Shown: positions 56,302 through 64,000 of the stretch, in pieces
How positions within the stretch are numbered: the stretch's first letter is position 1
Layout of the letters: each line of letters starts with the position of its first letter
From: Rhizobium leguminosarum bv. trifolii WSM1325
GTDB taxonomy: Bacteria > Pseudomonadota > Alphaproteobacteria > Rhizobiales > Rhizobiaceae
Length of the DNA: 64,000 nt
Direction of reading: 5' to 3'
Assembly: GCA_000023185.1 (NCBI GenBank)
Contig: CP001622.1
Coordinates: 1-64,000, forward strand
Notes under the pieces: generated by a model
Database searches by the model: none
The model's input: the letters and a program-made list of their open reading frames with translations, nothing else
Told to the model about the DNA's origin: nothing
Program-made: the position numbers and the translations under genes

Positions 56302-56892
56302 CTATTTTACGCCTTCGGAGGCCTGTGTGCGAAGCCAGCTTTCCGCCGCATAGAGGGCCGCGACATGCATCGACTGCATGATGACGGCGCCGGACTGCAG
56401 GTCGCCAAGGATGGCAGCTAGATCCGTAAACAGCAGCTCGACCTTCTCTCCGGGGTCGAAAGATGGTTCGCCGGCCCGGCTGAGACCCAGCGCCAGCCAG
56501 CTCGTCACCACGTTGCTGTGGCTGGCGGCATTTGGGTAGGAGGTGAGCAGCTTGACGAAGGTCGAAGCTTCATAGCCGGTCTCCTCCCGGAGCTCGCGCC
56601 GGGCCGCCGCCATCGCCGCATCGCCGGTCTCGCTGTCGCCGGGTTCGAGGCTGCCGGCGACCAGACCGAGCACAATCTCGCCGCGGCCGTGCCGGTATTC
56701 CCGCGTCAACAGCACGCGCCCGTCAGGCATCACAGGGATGACGTTGATCCAGTCGGGATAATCGAGCACATGGAATGGCGCGACGACGGTTCCATCGGCG
56801 GTGACGCAATCGTCGCTCCGGACCCGGATCCAGCGATCCTCATAGGTGATCCGGCTTGCCGTCACGCTCCAGGGCTTCAGTTCGTCGTTCAT
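56302..56892 (-). CDS. NUDIX hydrolase
   Basis: A 196-aa NUDIX enzyme, probably an ADP-ribose or nucleoside-diphosphate-sugar pyrophosphatase by its length and central position of the box. The Nudix box lies at about residues 80-107, with GSLEPGDSETGDAA and ARRELREETGYE. The final REXXEE glutamates are intact. It is 185 bp upstream of the methyltransferase and divergent from the CoxG-like gene. Confidence 0.9.
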   Translation of the reverse strand: MNDELKPWSVTASRITYEDRWIRVRSDDCVTADGTVVAPFHVLDYPDWINVIPVMPDGRVLLTREYRHGRGEIVLGLVAGSLEPGDSETGDAAMAAARRELREETGYEASTFVKLLTSYPNAASHSNVVTSWLALGLSRAGEPSFDPGEKVELLFTDLAAILGDLQSGAVIMQSMHVAALYAAESWLRTQASEGVK

Positions 56893-57015
56893 CGGCCCAT
56901 CCCTTGTGTGTCAGATGTGTGTCAGATCGGAACCCGGCAGATAACATTCCGTCCTGCCTTGGCAAAGCGCTTTCGCGCTGGGATAAGATGAGCGAATCGA
57001 AGATGGGGCCATCGA

Positions 57016-57471
57016 ATGGATTTCACCGGCGAAGAACGCATCGCCGCGCCGCGGGACATCGTCTGGGCAGCACTCAACGATCCCGAGATCATGCGCGGCT
57101 GCATTCCGGGTTGCCAGAGCATCGAGCGGCTGTCGCCTGATGTCTTCGAGGCGACGATCAAGGTCAAGTTCAGCCTGTTGTCCGCCACCTTCCACGGGCT
57201 GCTGACGCTTTCCAACGTCGATGCGCCGAAGAGCTATACGCTGTCGGCCGAAGGCAAGGGCGGCCTTGCCGGCTTCGCCAGGGGCAGCGCCGATATCGTG
57301 CTTGAGGAAAGGGGTGCCGAGACCATCCTGCACTACCGGTCGAAGGCCGAACTCGGCGGCAGGCTCGCCCAGCTGGGTGCCCGCCTGCTCGATTCGACCT
57401 CGCAAAAGCTCGCCGAAGGGTTCTTTTCGGATTTCAATGCCGCGGTCGTCGCGAAGATGGCAGCGGGTTAG
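57016..57471 (+). CDS. CoxG-like SRPBCC-fold protein
   Basis: A 151-aa protein of the carbon-monoxide-dehydrogenase subunit G family. DFTGEERIAAPRDIVWAALN, IPGCQSIERLSPDVFEATIK and the C-terminal FFSDFNAAV are typical. CoxG anchors CO or related molybdenum hydroxylases to the membrane in some bacteria; no coxLMS gene is near, so this is an orphan with unknown ligand. Confidence 0.88.
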   Translation: MDFTGEERIAAPRDIVWAALNDPEIMRGCIPGCQSIERLSPDVFEATIKVKFSLLSATFHGLLTLSNVDAPKSYTLSAEGKGGLAGFARGSADIVLEERGAETILHYRSKAELGGRLAQLGARLLDSTSQKLAEGFFSDFNAAVVAKMAAG

Positions 57472-57505
57472 GCTTGGCGCGGGCGCAGGGTTTGTTTAAA
57501 TCGGC

Positions 57506-57943
57506 ATGATGACGTGGACCATCAGGCCGCCGCGGGCGGAAGACCAGGAAATACTCGCGGAGATTTATCTTTCCGTACGCCGCGAAACATTCGTCTGGGT
57601 CGATCCCGGCAAATTCCATCGCGAGGATTTCGCTGCCCATACCAATGGCGAGACGGTCTTCGTCTGCGCGCATGAAAACGGCCGCGTTGCCGGCTTCCTG
57701 TCGCTCTGGCCAGCCGATGATTTCATCCACATGCTCTATATCAGCCCTGAATTTCAGGGCCAGGGTGCCGGTAAGGCGCTGCTGCAGGCGCTGCCGGAAT
57801 GGCCGCAACACCGGTACCGGCTGAAATGCCTGGTGAAGAACCGGCGGGCAAAGGCGTTCTACCTTTCCCACGGTTTCCACGTGACCGGCAACGGCACCTC
57901 GCCGGAGGGCGACTACGAGGAACTGAGCTTTTTTCCGGCTTGA
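57506..57943 (+). CDS. GNAT-family N-acetyltransferase
   Basis: A 145-aa single-domain GNAT. IRPPRAEDQEILAEIYLSVR begins the fold. The acetyl-CoA loop is SPEFQGQGAGKALLQAL and the C-terminal part is NRRAKAFYLSHGFHVTGNG. The substrate is unknown. It follows the CoxG-like gene after 34 bp and may share its transcript. Confidence 0.88.
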   Translation: MMTWTIRPPRAEDQEILAEIYLSVRRETFVWVDPGKFHREDFAAHTNGETVFVCAHENGRVAGFLSLWPADDFIHMLYISPEFQGQGAGKALLQALPEWPQHRYRLKCLVKNRRAKAFYLSHGFHVTGNGTSPEGDYEELSFFPA

Positions 57944-57995
57944 CAGCCGCCGAAAGCCGGCCGCCGAATCCGAGCCAATCGAATATTGACCGGTT

Positions 57996-58328
57996 TTACC
58001 GCGCCGGCAGCTGCCCGGCGATTTCCTCGGCGCGGTTCTTGTGGCGGTCGGCCTCGCTTTGCCAGCGGATGGCTTCCTTGGCCTCGGTGCGGGCGCGCCT
58101 GCGGTGTTTGCCCTGGCTGAACCAGGTCGCGGCCGCCCCGATCAGCATGCCGGCGATCAGCACGACGACCAGGAAGACGAAGAAGGGCGCAGAAACCGCC
58201 AGCACCTGATCATCAGGCCGGAACGGATTGAAGGCGAGCGTGACGCTCTGCCGGTTGGCGACGCAGAAGACGATGAGGATGACGCCGAGCGGCAGCAGAA
58301 TCAACAGGTTGACGATCTTCTTGGCCAT
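57996..58328 (-). CDS. LapA-family (DUF1049) membrane protein
   Basis: A 110-aa inner membrane protein with two segments: IVNLLILLPLGVILIVFCVA near the N-terminus and FFVFLVVVLIAGMLIGAAAT near residue 50. The NRQSVTLAFNPF between them is typical of LapA. A basic helical tail faces the cytosol. In E. coli LapA helps set LPS levels. It lies downstream of ihfB, a conserved pairing. Confidence 0.88.
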   Translation of the reverse strand: MAKKIVNLLILLPLGVILIVFCVANRQSVTLAFNPFRPDDQVLAVSAPFFVFLVVVLIAGMLIGAAATWFSQGKHRRRARTEAKEAIRWQSEADRHKNRAEEIAGQLPAR

Positions 58329-58395
58329 TTGAGGTCTCCACGCGGCAGATTGCGCCGGTCTTTTTGAGGGGCGCGTTTCATGCTTGCAGCGCTAT

Positions 58396-58413
58396 GTGTC
58401 CTTGATAGGACAC
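58396..58413. promoter_or_regulatory. Short inverted repeat upstream of lapA
   Basis: GTGTCC-TTGATA-GGACAC is a perfect 6-bp inverted repeat between ihfB and the LapA-like gene. It may be a binding site or a weak hairpin. Confidence 0.3.
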
Positions 58414-58489
58414 GCAAAGCACGATGCGTTACCAGAATAGGAAAACGGCCCTCGAGTTCAAGTGCGGTTTCGCCGCAGGCAGCGACGGT

Positions 58490-58789
58490 TCAATCCTCTT
58501 CGTCGGCCTGGCCGGGATTGAGCCGCTCGCGCAGCTCCTTGCCGGTCTTGAAGAAGGGAACCCACTTCTCCTCGACGAAGACGGTATCGCCGGTCCGCGG
58601 GTTGCGGCCGGAGCGCGACGGGCGGTTCTTGACCGAAAAGGCGCCAAACCCGCGCAATTCGACTCGGTTACCCGCAGCCAGTGCATCCGTGATCTCGTCG
58701 AGAACCGCGTTGACGATATTCTCGACGTCGCGATGATAGAGATGCGGGTTGCGTGCCGCAACAATCTGCACCAATTCAGACTTGATCAC
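58490..58789 (-). CDS. ihfB: Integration host factor subunit beta
   Basis: IhfB pairs with IhfA to bend DNA. The 99-aa protein starts [20 protein letters not shown], and [25 protein letters not shown] is the DNA-intercalating arm with the Pro at its tip. The acidic C-terminus (GQADEED) is usual. It is 29 bp downstream of sppA in the same direction. Confidence 0.95.
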   Translation of the reverse strand: MIKSELVQIVAARNPHLYHRDVENIVNAVLDEITDALAAGNRVELRGFGAFSVKNRPSRSGRNPRTGDTVFVEEKWVPFFKTGKELRERLNPGQADEED

Positions 58790-58818
58790 TTTCGCCCCCT
58801 TAAATTATTGATTTCTTA

Positions 58819-59769
58819 TCAATCGTGGCCAACCTGCCAAACTGAAAGCAGCCCGTCAAGAAGCAACTTTGGGGGCAGGATTCCATTGATATCCTGGGTT
58901 TTCATGAGATCATCATAACCGAAGATCGTAATCAACCGAGAAACAGCCCCAGCGAGCAGAAAGGGCGTATTGCTCTTCTTGTCCCAGTCCACCATGGGCA
59001 GATCACTGTCGACGCCGCGTGACGTCAGATAGGCGCGGATCTCAGCCTCGCCGCCGATTGCATCGACAAGTTTCACCTTCAGCGCCTGGCGGCCGGTATA
59101 GATCGTGCCGTCGGCCAGTTTCAGCACCTCGTCGCGCGGCAGCTTGCGCCGGTCGGCGACCAGGTCGACGAACCAGTTATAGCTGTCGACCACCATGTTG
59201 CGGATCATCGCCTTGGCTTCCTCGCTTGCCTCGTGGAAGGGCGAGGGCTCGGCCTTCAGCGGCGAGGACTTGATTTCCTGCAGCGAGACGCCGATCTTGT
59301 CGAGCAGCGGCTGGATCTGCGGATACTGGAAGATGACGCCGATCGAGCCGGTGATCGAGCTGTCGCCGGCAATGATCGTATCGCCGGCGGTGGCGATCAT
59401 GTAGCCGGCGGAGGCGGCAAGCGTGCGCACGTCGGAGACGACAGGCTTCTTGGCAGAGATTGCACGGATCGCCTTGAAGATTTTTTCGCCGCCATAGGTC
59501 GTGCCGCCGGGCGAGGAGATCGAAATCACCACTGCCTTCACCTGATCGCTGATCTCGACCTTCTTCAGCCGCTCCAGAAGCTCGTCGTCATCGACGATCA
59601 GCCCGGATATCGTCACATGGGCGATGTGCGGGCGCTCCGTCCCGGCATCGCCGAGGGCAAAGCGGTAGAAGGCGAAACCAAGTGCCACGATGAGGGCCAC
59701 CGCGATGACGCGCCAGAAGCCGAGCTTACGACGCAGCCGCCGGCGATCGGCGATGATCGAACTGTCCAT
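58819..59769 (-). CDS. sppA: Signal peptide peptidase SppA (S49)
   Basis: SppA degrades cleaved signal peptides at the inner membrane. An N-terminal anchor (WRVIAVALIVALGFAFYRF) precedes the S49 domain. VVISISSPGGTTYGG begins the substrate groove, SDVRTLAASAGYMIATAGDTI includes the catalytic-region Ser, and SSITGSIGVIFQYPQ the Lys-partner region in short SppA forms. The ATG at 59769 is chosen because GGAGG is 5-6 nt upstream (316 aa). Confidence 0.93.
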   Translation of the reverse strand: MDSSIIADRRRLRRKLGFWRVIAVALIVALGFAFYRFALGDAGTERPHIAHVTISGLIVDDDELLERLKKVEISDQVKAVVISISSPGGTTYGGEKIFKAIRAISAKKPVVSDVRTLAASAGYMIATAGDTIIAGDSSITGSIGVIFQYPQIQPLLDKIGVSLQEIKSSPLKAEPSPFHEASEEAKAMIRNMVVDSYNWFVDLVADRRKLPRDEVLKLADGTIYTGRQALKVKLVDAIGGEAEIRAYLTSRGVDSDLPMVDWDKKSNTPFLLAGAVSRLITIFGYDDLMKTQDINGILPPKLLLDGLLSVWQVGHD

Positions 59770-59994
59770 AGAAACCTCCAGCGCTGGCACCAGCTTCGGC
59801 ATGCCGCCGATCGATCCGGTGAAATAGGGTGGCAGCGGCCCGTACGAATGCCACTTTTGAATGTTTTTCCGTTTTGTTGCTTGTTGCAGAAAAAATTCCA
59901 TATTGGCAAGCCAATGTAATAATGCGAAACGAACTGTGATTGGCGGCCGGCTTTGTTATGAAGGCGCGGCGATCACCGCACATGGACGAGGCCT

Positions 59995-60660
59995 ATGCTC
60001 GATACCCTGAAGAACAACGGACATGCCGCCTATTCAGGGTCCGGCAAGAATGCCTATGGCGATGCGTTGTTCCATTCCGCCCGCGTGCGGCGGCTGAAGA
60101 TATTGCTGCCGGTGGCGGCCCTCATCGTCGCGGCGAGCCTCACCGCGGTGGCGTTAGTCAGCATCTATCTGCCCGAAAACATCAAGATGGAAGGCGCCAA
60201 GATCGAGAACGGCAAGGTCGTGATGGAAAAGCCGGCGATATCAGGTCGCAATTCCGACGGCATCAATTATTCGATGCTGGCCGAAAGGGCGCTGCAGGAT
60301 ATCCGCAATCCCGATCTCATCACGCTCGAGACCATCAAGGCCGCCGTGCCGATGAATGACGGCCTGATCGCCCGTGTCGTCGCCTCGACCGCCGATTACA
60401 ATCGTGCCACCGACAATCTGCATATGACGGCCCCCTTCACCCTGGTGCTGAGCAGCGGCCTCAATGCGAATTTCCAGTCGGCACAGCTCGACATCAAGGG
60501 CGGAAACATGCGGAGCGACGACCCCGTCACCATCACCAAGGACAATGCCTCCATTGTTGCGAAGACGCTTCAGATAACCGATAAGGGGCGGGTGATCACA
60601 TTCGAGGGGAATGTTCGCATGAATGTCGATCCATCCACCATCCATAAACAGGGCACTTAA
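59995..60660 (+). CDS. lptC: LPS export protein LptC
   Basis: LptC receives lipopolysaccharide from LptB2FG and passes it to LptA. The 221-aa protein has an N-terminal membrane anchor (LLPVAALIVAASLTAVALVS, about residues 38-58) and a periplasmic jellyroll (MEKPAISGRNSDGINYSM). It starts the rightward lptC-lptA-lptB-rpoN group, with 15 bp to lptA. Confidence 0.9.
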   Translation: MLDTLKNNGHAAYSGSGKNAYGDALFHSARVRRLKILLPVAALIVAASLTAVALVSIYLPENIKMEGAKIENGKVVMEKPAISGRNSDGINYSMLAERALQDIRNPDLITLETIKAAVPMNDGLIARVVASTADYNRATDNLHMTAPFTLVLSSGLNANFQSAQLDIKGGNMRSDDPVTITKDNASIVAKTLQITDKGRVITFEGNVRMNVDPSTIHKQGT

Positions 60661-60675
60661 CCAGCCGGGTCATCC

Positions 60676-61329
60676 ATGACAAAAGATTGTCGCTTTTCCA
60701 CTTGCAAGACAGGCATGGCATTCATTGCCGGCGCATTTGCCCTTATTCTGACGGCCTCGGGCGCGGGCGCGCAGCAGGCGACGGCCACGATGCCGGGCAT
60801 GAAGCTGTCCAACGACCAGCCGATCCAGATCGAAAGCGACAAGCTGGAGATCCACGACCAGGAACACACCGCTCTCTTTACCGGCAACGTCAAGGTCGTC
60901 CAAGGGGCGACGACGATGCAGTCCGGCAAGATGACCGTCTATTACAAGGACAAGGCGGCAAAGCCGGCCACTGACGGGACGCAACCGGCGGCCCAACCCG
61001 CAGCGCAGCCGCAGCAGTCTGCCTCGCTTGCATCGGGGAGTGCCGATATCGACAAGATCCTGGTGACGGACAAGGTCTTTTTGACCTCGGGCACGCAGAC
61101 GGCGACCGCCGATGACGGCAATTTCGACATGGCCTCGCAGACATTCATCCTCACCGCGGATGAGGGAAAAAAAGTTATTCTGTCGGACGGGCCGAATGTT
61201 TTTACCGGCTGCAAGCTGACGGTTCACATGCAGACCGGCCAGGCGGAGCTTGAAAGCTGCGGCGGGCGTGTCCAGATTCAGCTCGATCCGAAGTCGAAGC
61301 CGAATACACCGCAGCAGAAGCAGAACTGA
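60676..61329 (+). CDS. lptA: LPS periplasmic bridge protein LptA
   Basis: LptA oligomerises to bridge LPS across the periplasm. A signal peptide (FIAGAFALILTASGAGA) ends near residue 32. The OstA fold begins QPIQIESDKLEIHDQEHTAL and FTGNVKVVQGATTMQSGKMT. A Pro/Gln/Ala-rich insert (AAQPAAQPQQS) divides the domain, as in other rhizobial forms. 217 aa. Confidence 0.92.
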   Translation: MTKDCRFSTCKTGMAFIAGAFALILTASGAGAQQATATMPGMKLSNDQPIQIESDKLEIHDQEHTALFTGNVKVVQGATTMQSGKMTVYYKDKAAKPATDGTQPAAQPAAQPQQSASLASGSADIDKILVTDKVFLTSGTQTATADDGNFDMASQTFILTADEGKKVILSDGPNVFTGCKLTVHMQTGQAELESCGGRVQIQLDPKSKPNTPQQKQN

Positions 61330-61345
61330 GAAGCCGGCCTCCCAC

Positions 61346-62146
61346 GTGAAATTAACATCGCTATCCACCATGTTCGGCAAGCCCGGGCCACAAGCTGCGG
61401 GCGCCGCCGACAAGAGCCGCTATCAGGGAACGCTGATCGCACGCGGTCTGACGAAGACCTATGCGACGCGGCGCGTCGTCAACGGCGTCTCGCTGGTGGT
61501 GCGCCGCGGCGAGGCCGTCGGCCTGCTCGGCCCGAACGGCGCCGGCAAGACCACCTGTTTTTACATGATCACCGGCCTGGTGCCGGTCGATGAAGGCACG
61601 ATCGAGATCGACGGCAACGACGTCACGACCATGCCGATGTACCGCCGATCGCGCCTCGGCGTCGGTTACCTGCCGCAGGAAGCCTCGATCTTCCGAGGGT
61701 TGACGGTGGAAGAGAATATCCGCGCCGTCCTCGAAGTGCATGTCAAGGACAAGGCCGAGCGCGAGCAGAAGCTGAACGAGCTGCTGGAGGAATTCCATAT
61801 CCAGAAGCTGCGCAAGAGTGCCGCCGTCGCCCTTTCCGGCGGTGAGCGCCGCCGCCTCGAAATCGCCCGTGCGCTTGCGACCGACCCGACCTTCATGCTG
61901 CTCGACGAACCCTTCGCCGGCGTCGACCCGATCTCGGTCGCCGACATCCAGAATCTCGTTCACCACCTGACGGCACGCGGCATCGGCGTTCTCATCACCG
62001 ACCACAATGTCCGCGAGACGCTGGGTCTCATCGACCGCGCCTACATCATCCATGCCGGTGAGGTACTGACCCATGGCCGGGCGAACGACATCGTCAACAA
62101 TCCGGAAGTGCGCCGGCTCTACCTCGGCGACAATTTCAGCCTCTGA
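61346..62146 (+). CDS. lptB: LPS export ATP-binding protein LptB
   Basis: LptB is the ATPase of the LPS transporter. Walker A is LLGPNGAGKTTCFYM, signature LSGGERRRLEIARALA, Walker B FMLLDEPFAGVDP. The start is uncertain: a GTG at 61346 gives 266 aa with the lead KLTSLSTMFGKPG, and an ATG at 61370 gives 258 aa. Neither has a good ribosome site. It is followed by rpoN, the order usual in proteobacteria. Confidence 0.94.
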   Translation: MKLTSLSTMFGKPGPQAAGAADKSRYQGTLIARGLTKTYATRRVVNGVSLVVRRGEAVGLLGPNGAGKTTCFYMITGLVPVDEGTIEIDGNDVTTMPMYRRSRLGVGYLPQEASIFRGLTVEENIRAVLEVHVKDKAEREQKLNELLEEFHIQKLRKSAAVALSGGERRRLEIARALATDPTFMLLDEPFAGVDPISVADIQNLVHHLTARGIGVLITDHNVRETLGLIDRAYIIHAGEVLTHGRANDIVNNPEVRRLYLGDNFSL

Positions 62147-62319
62147 CGTCAGATCCGGATGATTTTAGGCCGGATCGGCAGAAATTCACTATGCCGGCAT
62201 AGTTCCGCTTGACCAAATACAATAAAAAAGCAATTTTTGGGCCAACTTGGATTTCCGTGGCCTGAAGCCTTGATCGGACGCGGTTTCCCGGAGGAATCGA
62301 GGGGAGTTTTGCGTCCGTC

Positions 62320-63879
62320 ATGGCACTGTCCGCCAATCTTTTCCTGCGCCAGACTCAGTCTTTGGTGATGACGCCGCAACTGATGCAATCCATCCAGTTG
62401 CTGCAGATGACGCATTTCGAACTCAACCAGTTCATCGCCCTGGAAGTGGAGAAGAACCCGCTGCTCGAATTTCCGTCGAATGACGGCGAGGCGGGCGGCG
62501 AACGCGGCGAAGCCGAAGATGGAGAGTATGCTCATCAGCCGGAGGATGCCGGGTCGGACGACGGTTACGATAACCGCACCGAGGCGCTCTCCAGCGACTG
62601 GTATGACAATGGCGGCAGCGCCAGCACCAGCCGGCTGAACGACGAGCTCGACGCCAATTACACCAATGTCTTTCCTGACGACGGTGCCCCGCAGCGCCTC
62701 GATGCGCCGGAGCTCGTCAGCCAGTGGAAGTCGATGCCGGGCAGCGGCGAGGGCGCCGACTACGATCTCGACGATTTCGTCGCCGGCCAGGTGTCGCTGC
62801 GCGATCATCTCGCCCAGCAGATCCCCTTCGTCCTGCCCGACATGGCCGACCGGCTGATCGCGCAGAATTTCGTCGACCAGCTCGACGACTGCGGTTATCT
62901 GCAGGCCGATATCGTCGAGGCGGGCGAGAGGCTGGGCACGAGCCTCGCACAGGCAGAGCGCGTGCTCGCCACCCTCCAGAGCCTCGATCCGCCGGGTGTT
63001 TTCGCCCGCAGCCTCGCCGAATGCCTGGCGATCCAGCTGAAGCAGAAGGACCGATATGACCCGGCCATGCAGGCTCTGGTCGAAAATCTCGAACTGCTTG
63101 CCCGGCGCGATTTTGCCACGCTGAAGCGGCTTTGCGGCGTCGACGAGGAAGATCTTCTCGACATGCTCGGCGAGATCCGCCAGCTCAATCCGAAGCCCGG
63201 CAGCGGTTTCGAGGCGGGTATTTCCGAAGCGATCATGCCCGATGTGGTCGTCAGAGCCTCCTCGGATGGCGGCTGGCTGGTCGAGCTCAATCCGGATACG
63301 CTGCCGCGAGTGCTGGTCAACCAGTCTTATTTTTCCCGGGTGACAAAGAACGGCGAGGATCACGCCTTCCTCTCCGATTGCCTGCAGACCGCCAACTGGC
63401 TGACGCGCAGCCTCGATCAGCGGGCTAAAACCATCATGAAGGTGGCAAGCGAAATCGTCCGCCAGCAGGACGCCTTCCTGCTGCACGGCGTCGACTATCT
63501 GCGCCCGCTGAACCTGAAGACGGTCGCCGAAGCGATCAAGATGCATGAATCCACCGTCAGCCGGGTCACGTCGAACAAATATATGCTGACGCCGCGCGGC
63601 CTCTTCGAACTCAAATATTTCTTCACCGTCTCGATCAGCGCCGTCGCAGGCGGCGACAGCCATTCGGCCGAAGCCGTGCGTCACAAGATCCGCGCGCTGA
63701 TCCTGCAGGAGAGCCCGGAGGCGGTGCTTTCCGACGACGATATCGTCGACATGCTGAAGAAGGGCGGGGTCGATCTCGCCCGCCGCACGGTTGCGAAATA
63801 CAGGGAGGCGATGAACATTGCCTCTTCGGTCCAGCGCCGCCGCGAGAAGCGGGCGCTCGCCAAGGTCGCCGGTTTCTAA
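62320..63879 (+). CDS. rpoN: RNA polymerase sigma-54 factor
   Basis: RpoN directs polymerase to -24/-12 promoters for nitrogen fixation and assimilation genes. The N-terminal activator region is Gln-rich (LRQTQSLVMTPQLMQSIQLL), then an acidic stretch and the core-binding domain follow. The DNA-binding HTH has IKMHESTVSRVTSNKYMLTP, and the RpoN box is ARRTVAKYREAMNI with the C-terminal RRREKR. 519 aa. The 173-bp upstream gap presumably holds its promoter; no clear -24/-12 element is seen. Confidence 0.97.
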   Translation: MALSANLFLRQTQSLVMTPQLMQSIQLLQMTHFELNQFIALEVEKNPLLEFPSNDGEAGGERGEAEDGEYAHQPEDAGSDDGYDNRTEALSSDWYDNGGSASTSRLNDELDANYTNVFPDDGAPQRLDAPELVSQWKSMPGSGEGADYDLDDFVAGQVSLRDHLAQQIPFVLPDMADRLIAQNFVDQLDDCGYLQADIVEAGERLGTSLAQAERVLATLQSLDPPGVFARSLAECLAIQLKQKDRYDPAMQALVENLELLARRDFATLKRLCGVDEEDLLDMLGEIRQLNPKPGSGFEAGISEAIMPDVVVRASSDGGWLVELNPDTLPRVLVNQSYFSRVTKNGEDHAFLSDCLQTANWLTRSLDQRAKTIMKVASEIVRQQDAFLLHGVDYLRPLNLKTVAEAIKMHESTVSRVTSNKYMLTPRGLFELKYFFTVSISAVAGGDSHSAEAVRHKIRALILQESPEAVLSDDDIVDMLKKGGVDLARRTVAKYREAMNIASSVQRRREKRALAKVAGF

Positions 63880-64000
63880 CGCGGCAACGCTTCGGCCTCG
63901 ATCGAAGCATCCGGCCCGCAAATCCCGTTGTTCCTCTCCAGCGCCCTGCGTCTTAGACATGCAAACGGCGCCGAAACCCTGTGAATTGTCTTCAACGAAT

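Noticed and set aside
62147..62319. Sigma-54 promoter for rpoN
   Set aside because: TGGCCTGAAGCCTTGAT has a wrong GG-to-GC spacing by one base and lacks the final GC.

Overview
The window is a GC-rich alphaproteobacterial chromosome segment, most likely from a Rhizobium of the etli/leguminosarum group. The evidence is protein identity and gene order: dnaA at the left edge, hrcA-grpE, metK with a PraR/PhrR-type regulator and lnt (actA), the miaB-phoH-ybeY-tlyC run, a Mur-type Fur protein, glnD-murJ, mutS, a malic enzyme-phosphotransacetylase fusion next to olsB, and lptC-lptA-lptB-rpoN at the right edge. Species assignment is inference from memory of these families; no search was run.

Layout. 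1-9.9 kb is housekeeping: dnaA, a saccharopine-dehydrogenase-like protein, the rph-VOC-rdgB-hemW operon, hrcA, grpE, a nucleoside hydrolase, and a small heat-shock gene with an RpoH-like promoter and a ROSE-like RNA thermometer, followed by a DUF1150 gene. 10-15.5 kb has two small orphans (DUF2277, a C39-like peptidase), metK-trmB, and lnt with its HTH regulator. 15.5-25.8 kb is an accessory segment: a class III adenylate cyclase, a frameshifted SMR exporter, a DUF302 protein, a formamidase/TAXI-like/nitrilase cluster, an azoreductase divergent from a MocR regulator, an AhpD-like protein that has lost its CxxC, and a chorismate mutase. It separates lnt from tlyC, which I recall as neighbours in related genomes. 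A scrap resembling error-prone polymerase DnaE2 lies at its right border.

25.8-35.3 kb is a long leftward array for RNA and Fe-S maturation and metal sensing (nfuA, tsaB, rimI, mur, plsC, miaB, phoH, ybeY, tlyC), plus usp and trpS. A 274-bp cloverleaf repeat sits between plsC and miaB; a second copy lies at 50.0 kb. 35.4-38.7 kb is a second accessory patch (VOC, M15-like peptidase, TetR, reductase with an internal deletion, SnoaL-like) between trpS and murJ. 38.7-51.2 kb holds murJ-glnD, mutS, the malic enzyme, an AraC regulator and olsB. glnD and murJ are joined by three 14-nt tandem repeats that form a chain of overlapping stop/start codons.

51.3-64 kb is a leftward group with an rRNA methyltransferase, a TrmH-family methyltransferase, lspA and a hybrid histidine kinase, then NUDIX, CoxG-like, GNAT, lapA, ihfB and sppA, and finally the rightward LPS export genes lptC-lptA-lptB and rpoN. 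I found no tRNA, rRNA, CRISPR array, transposase or integrase.
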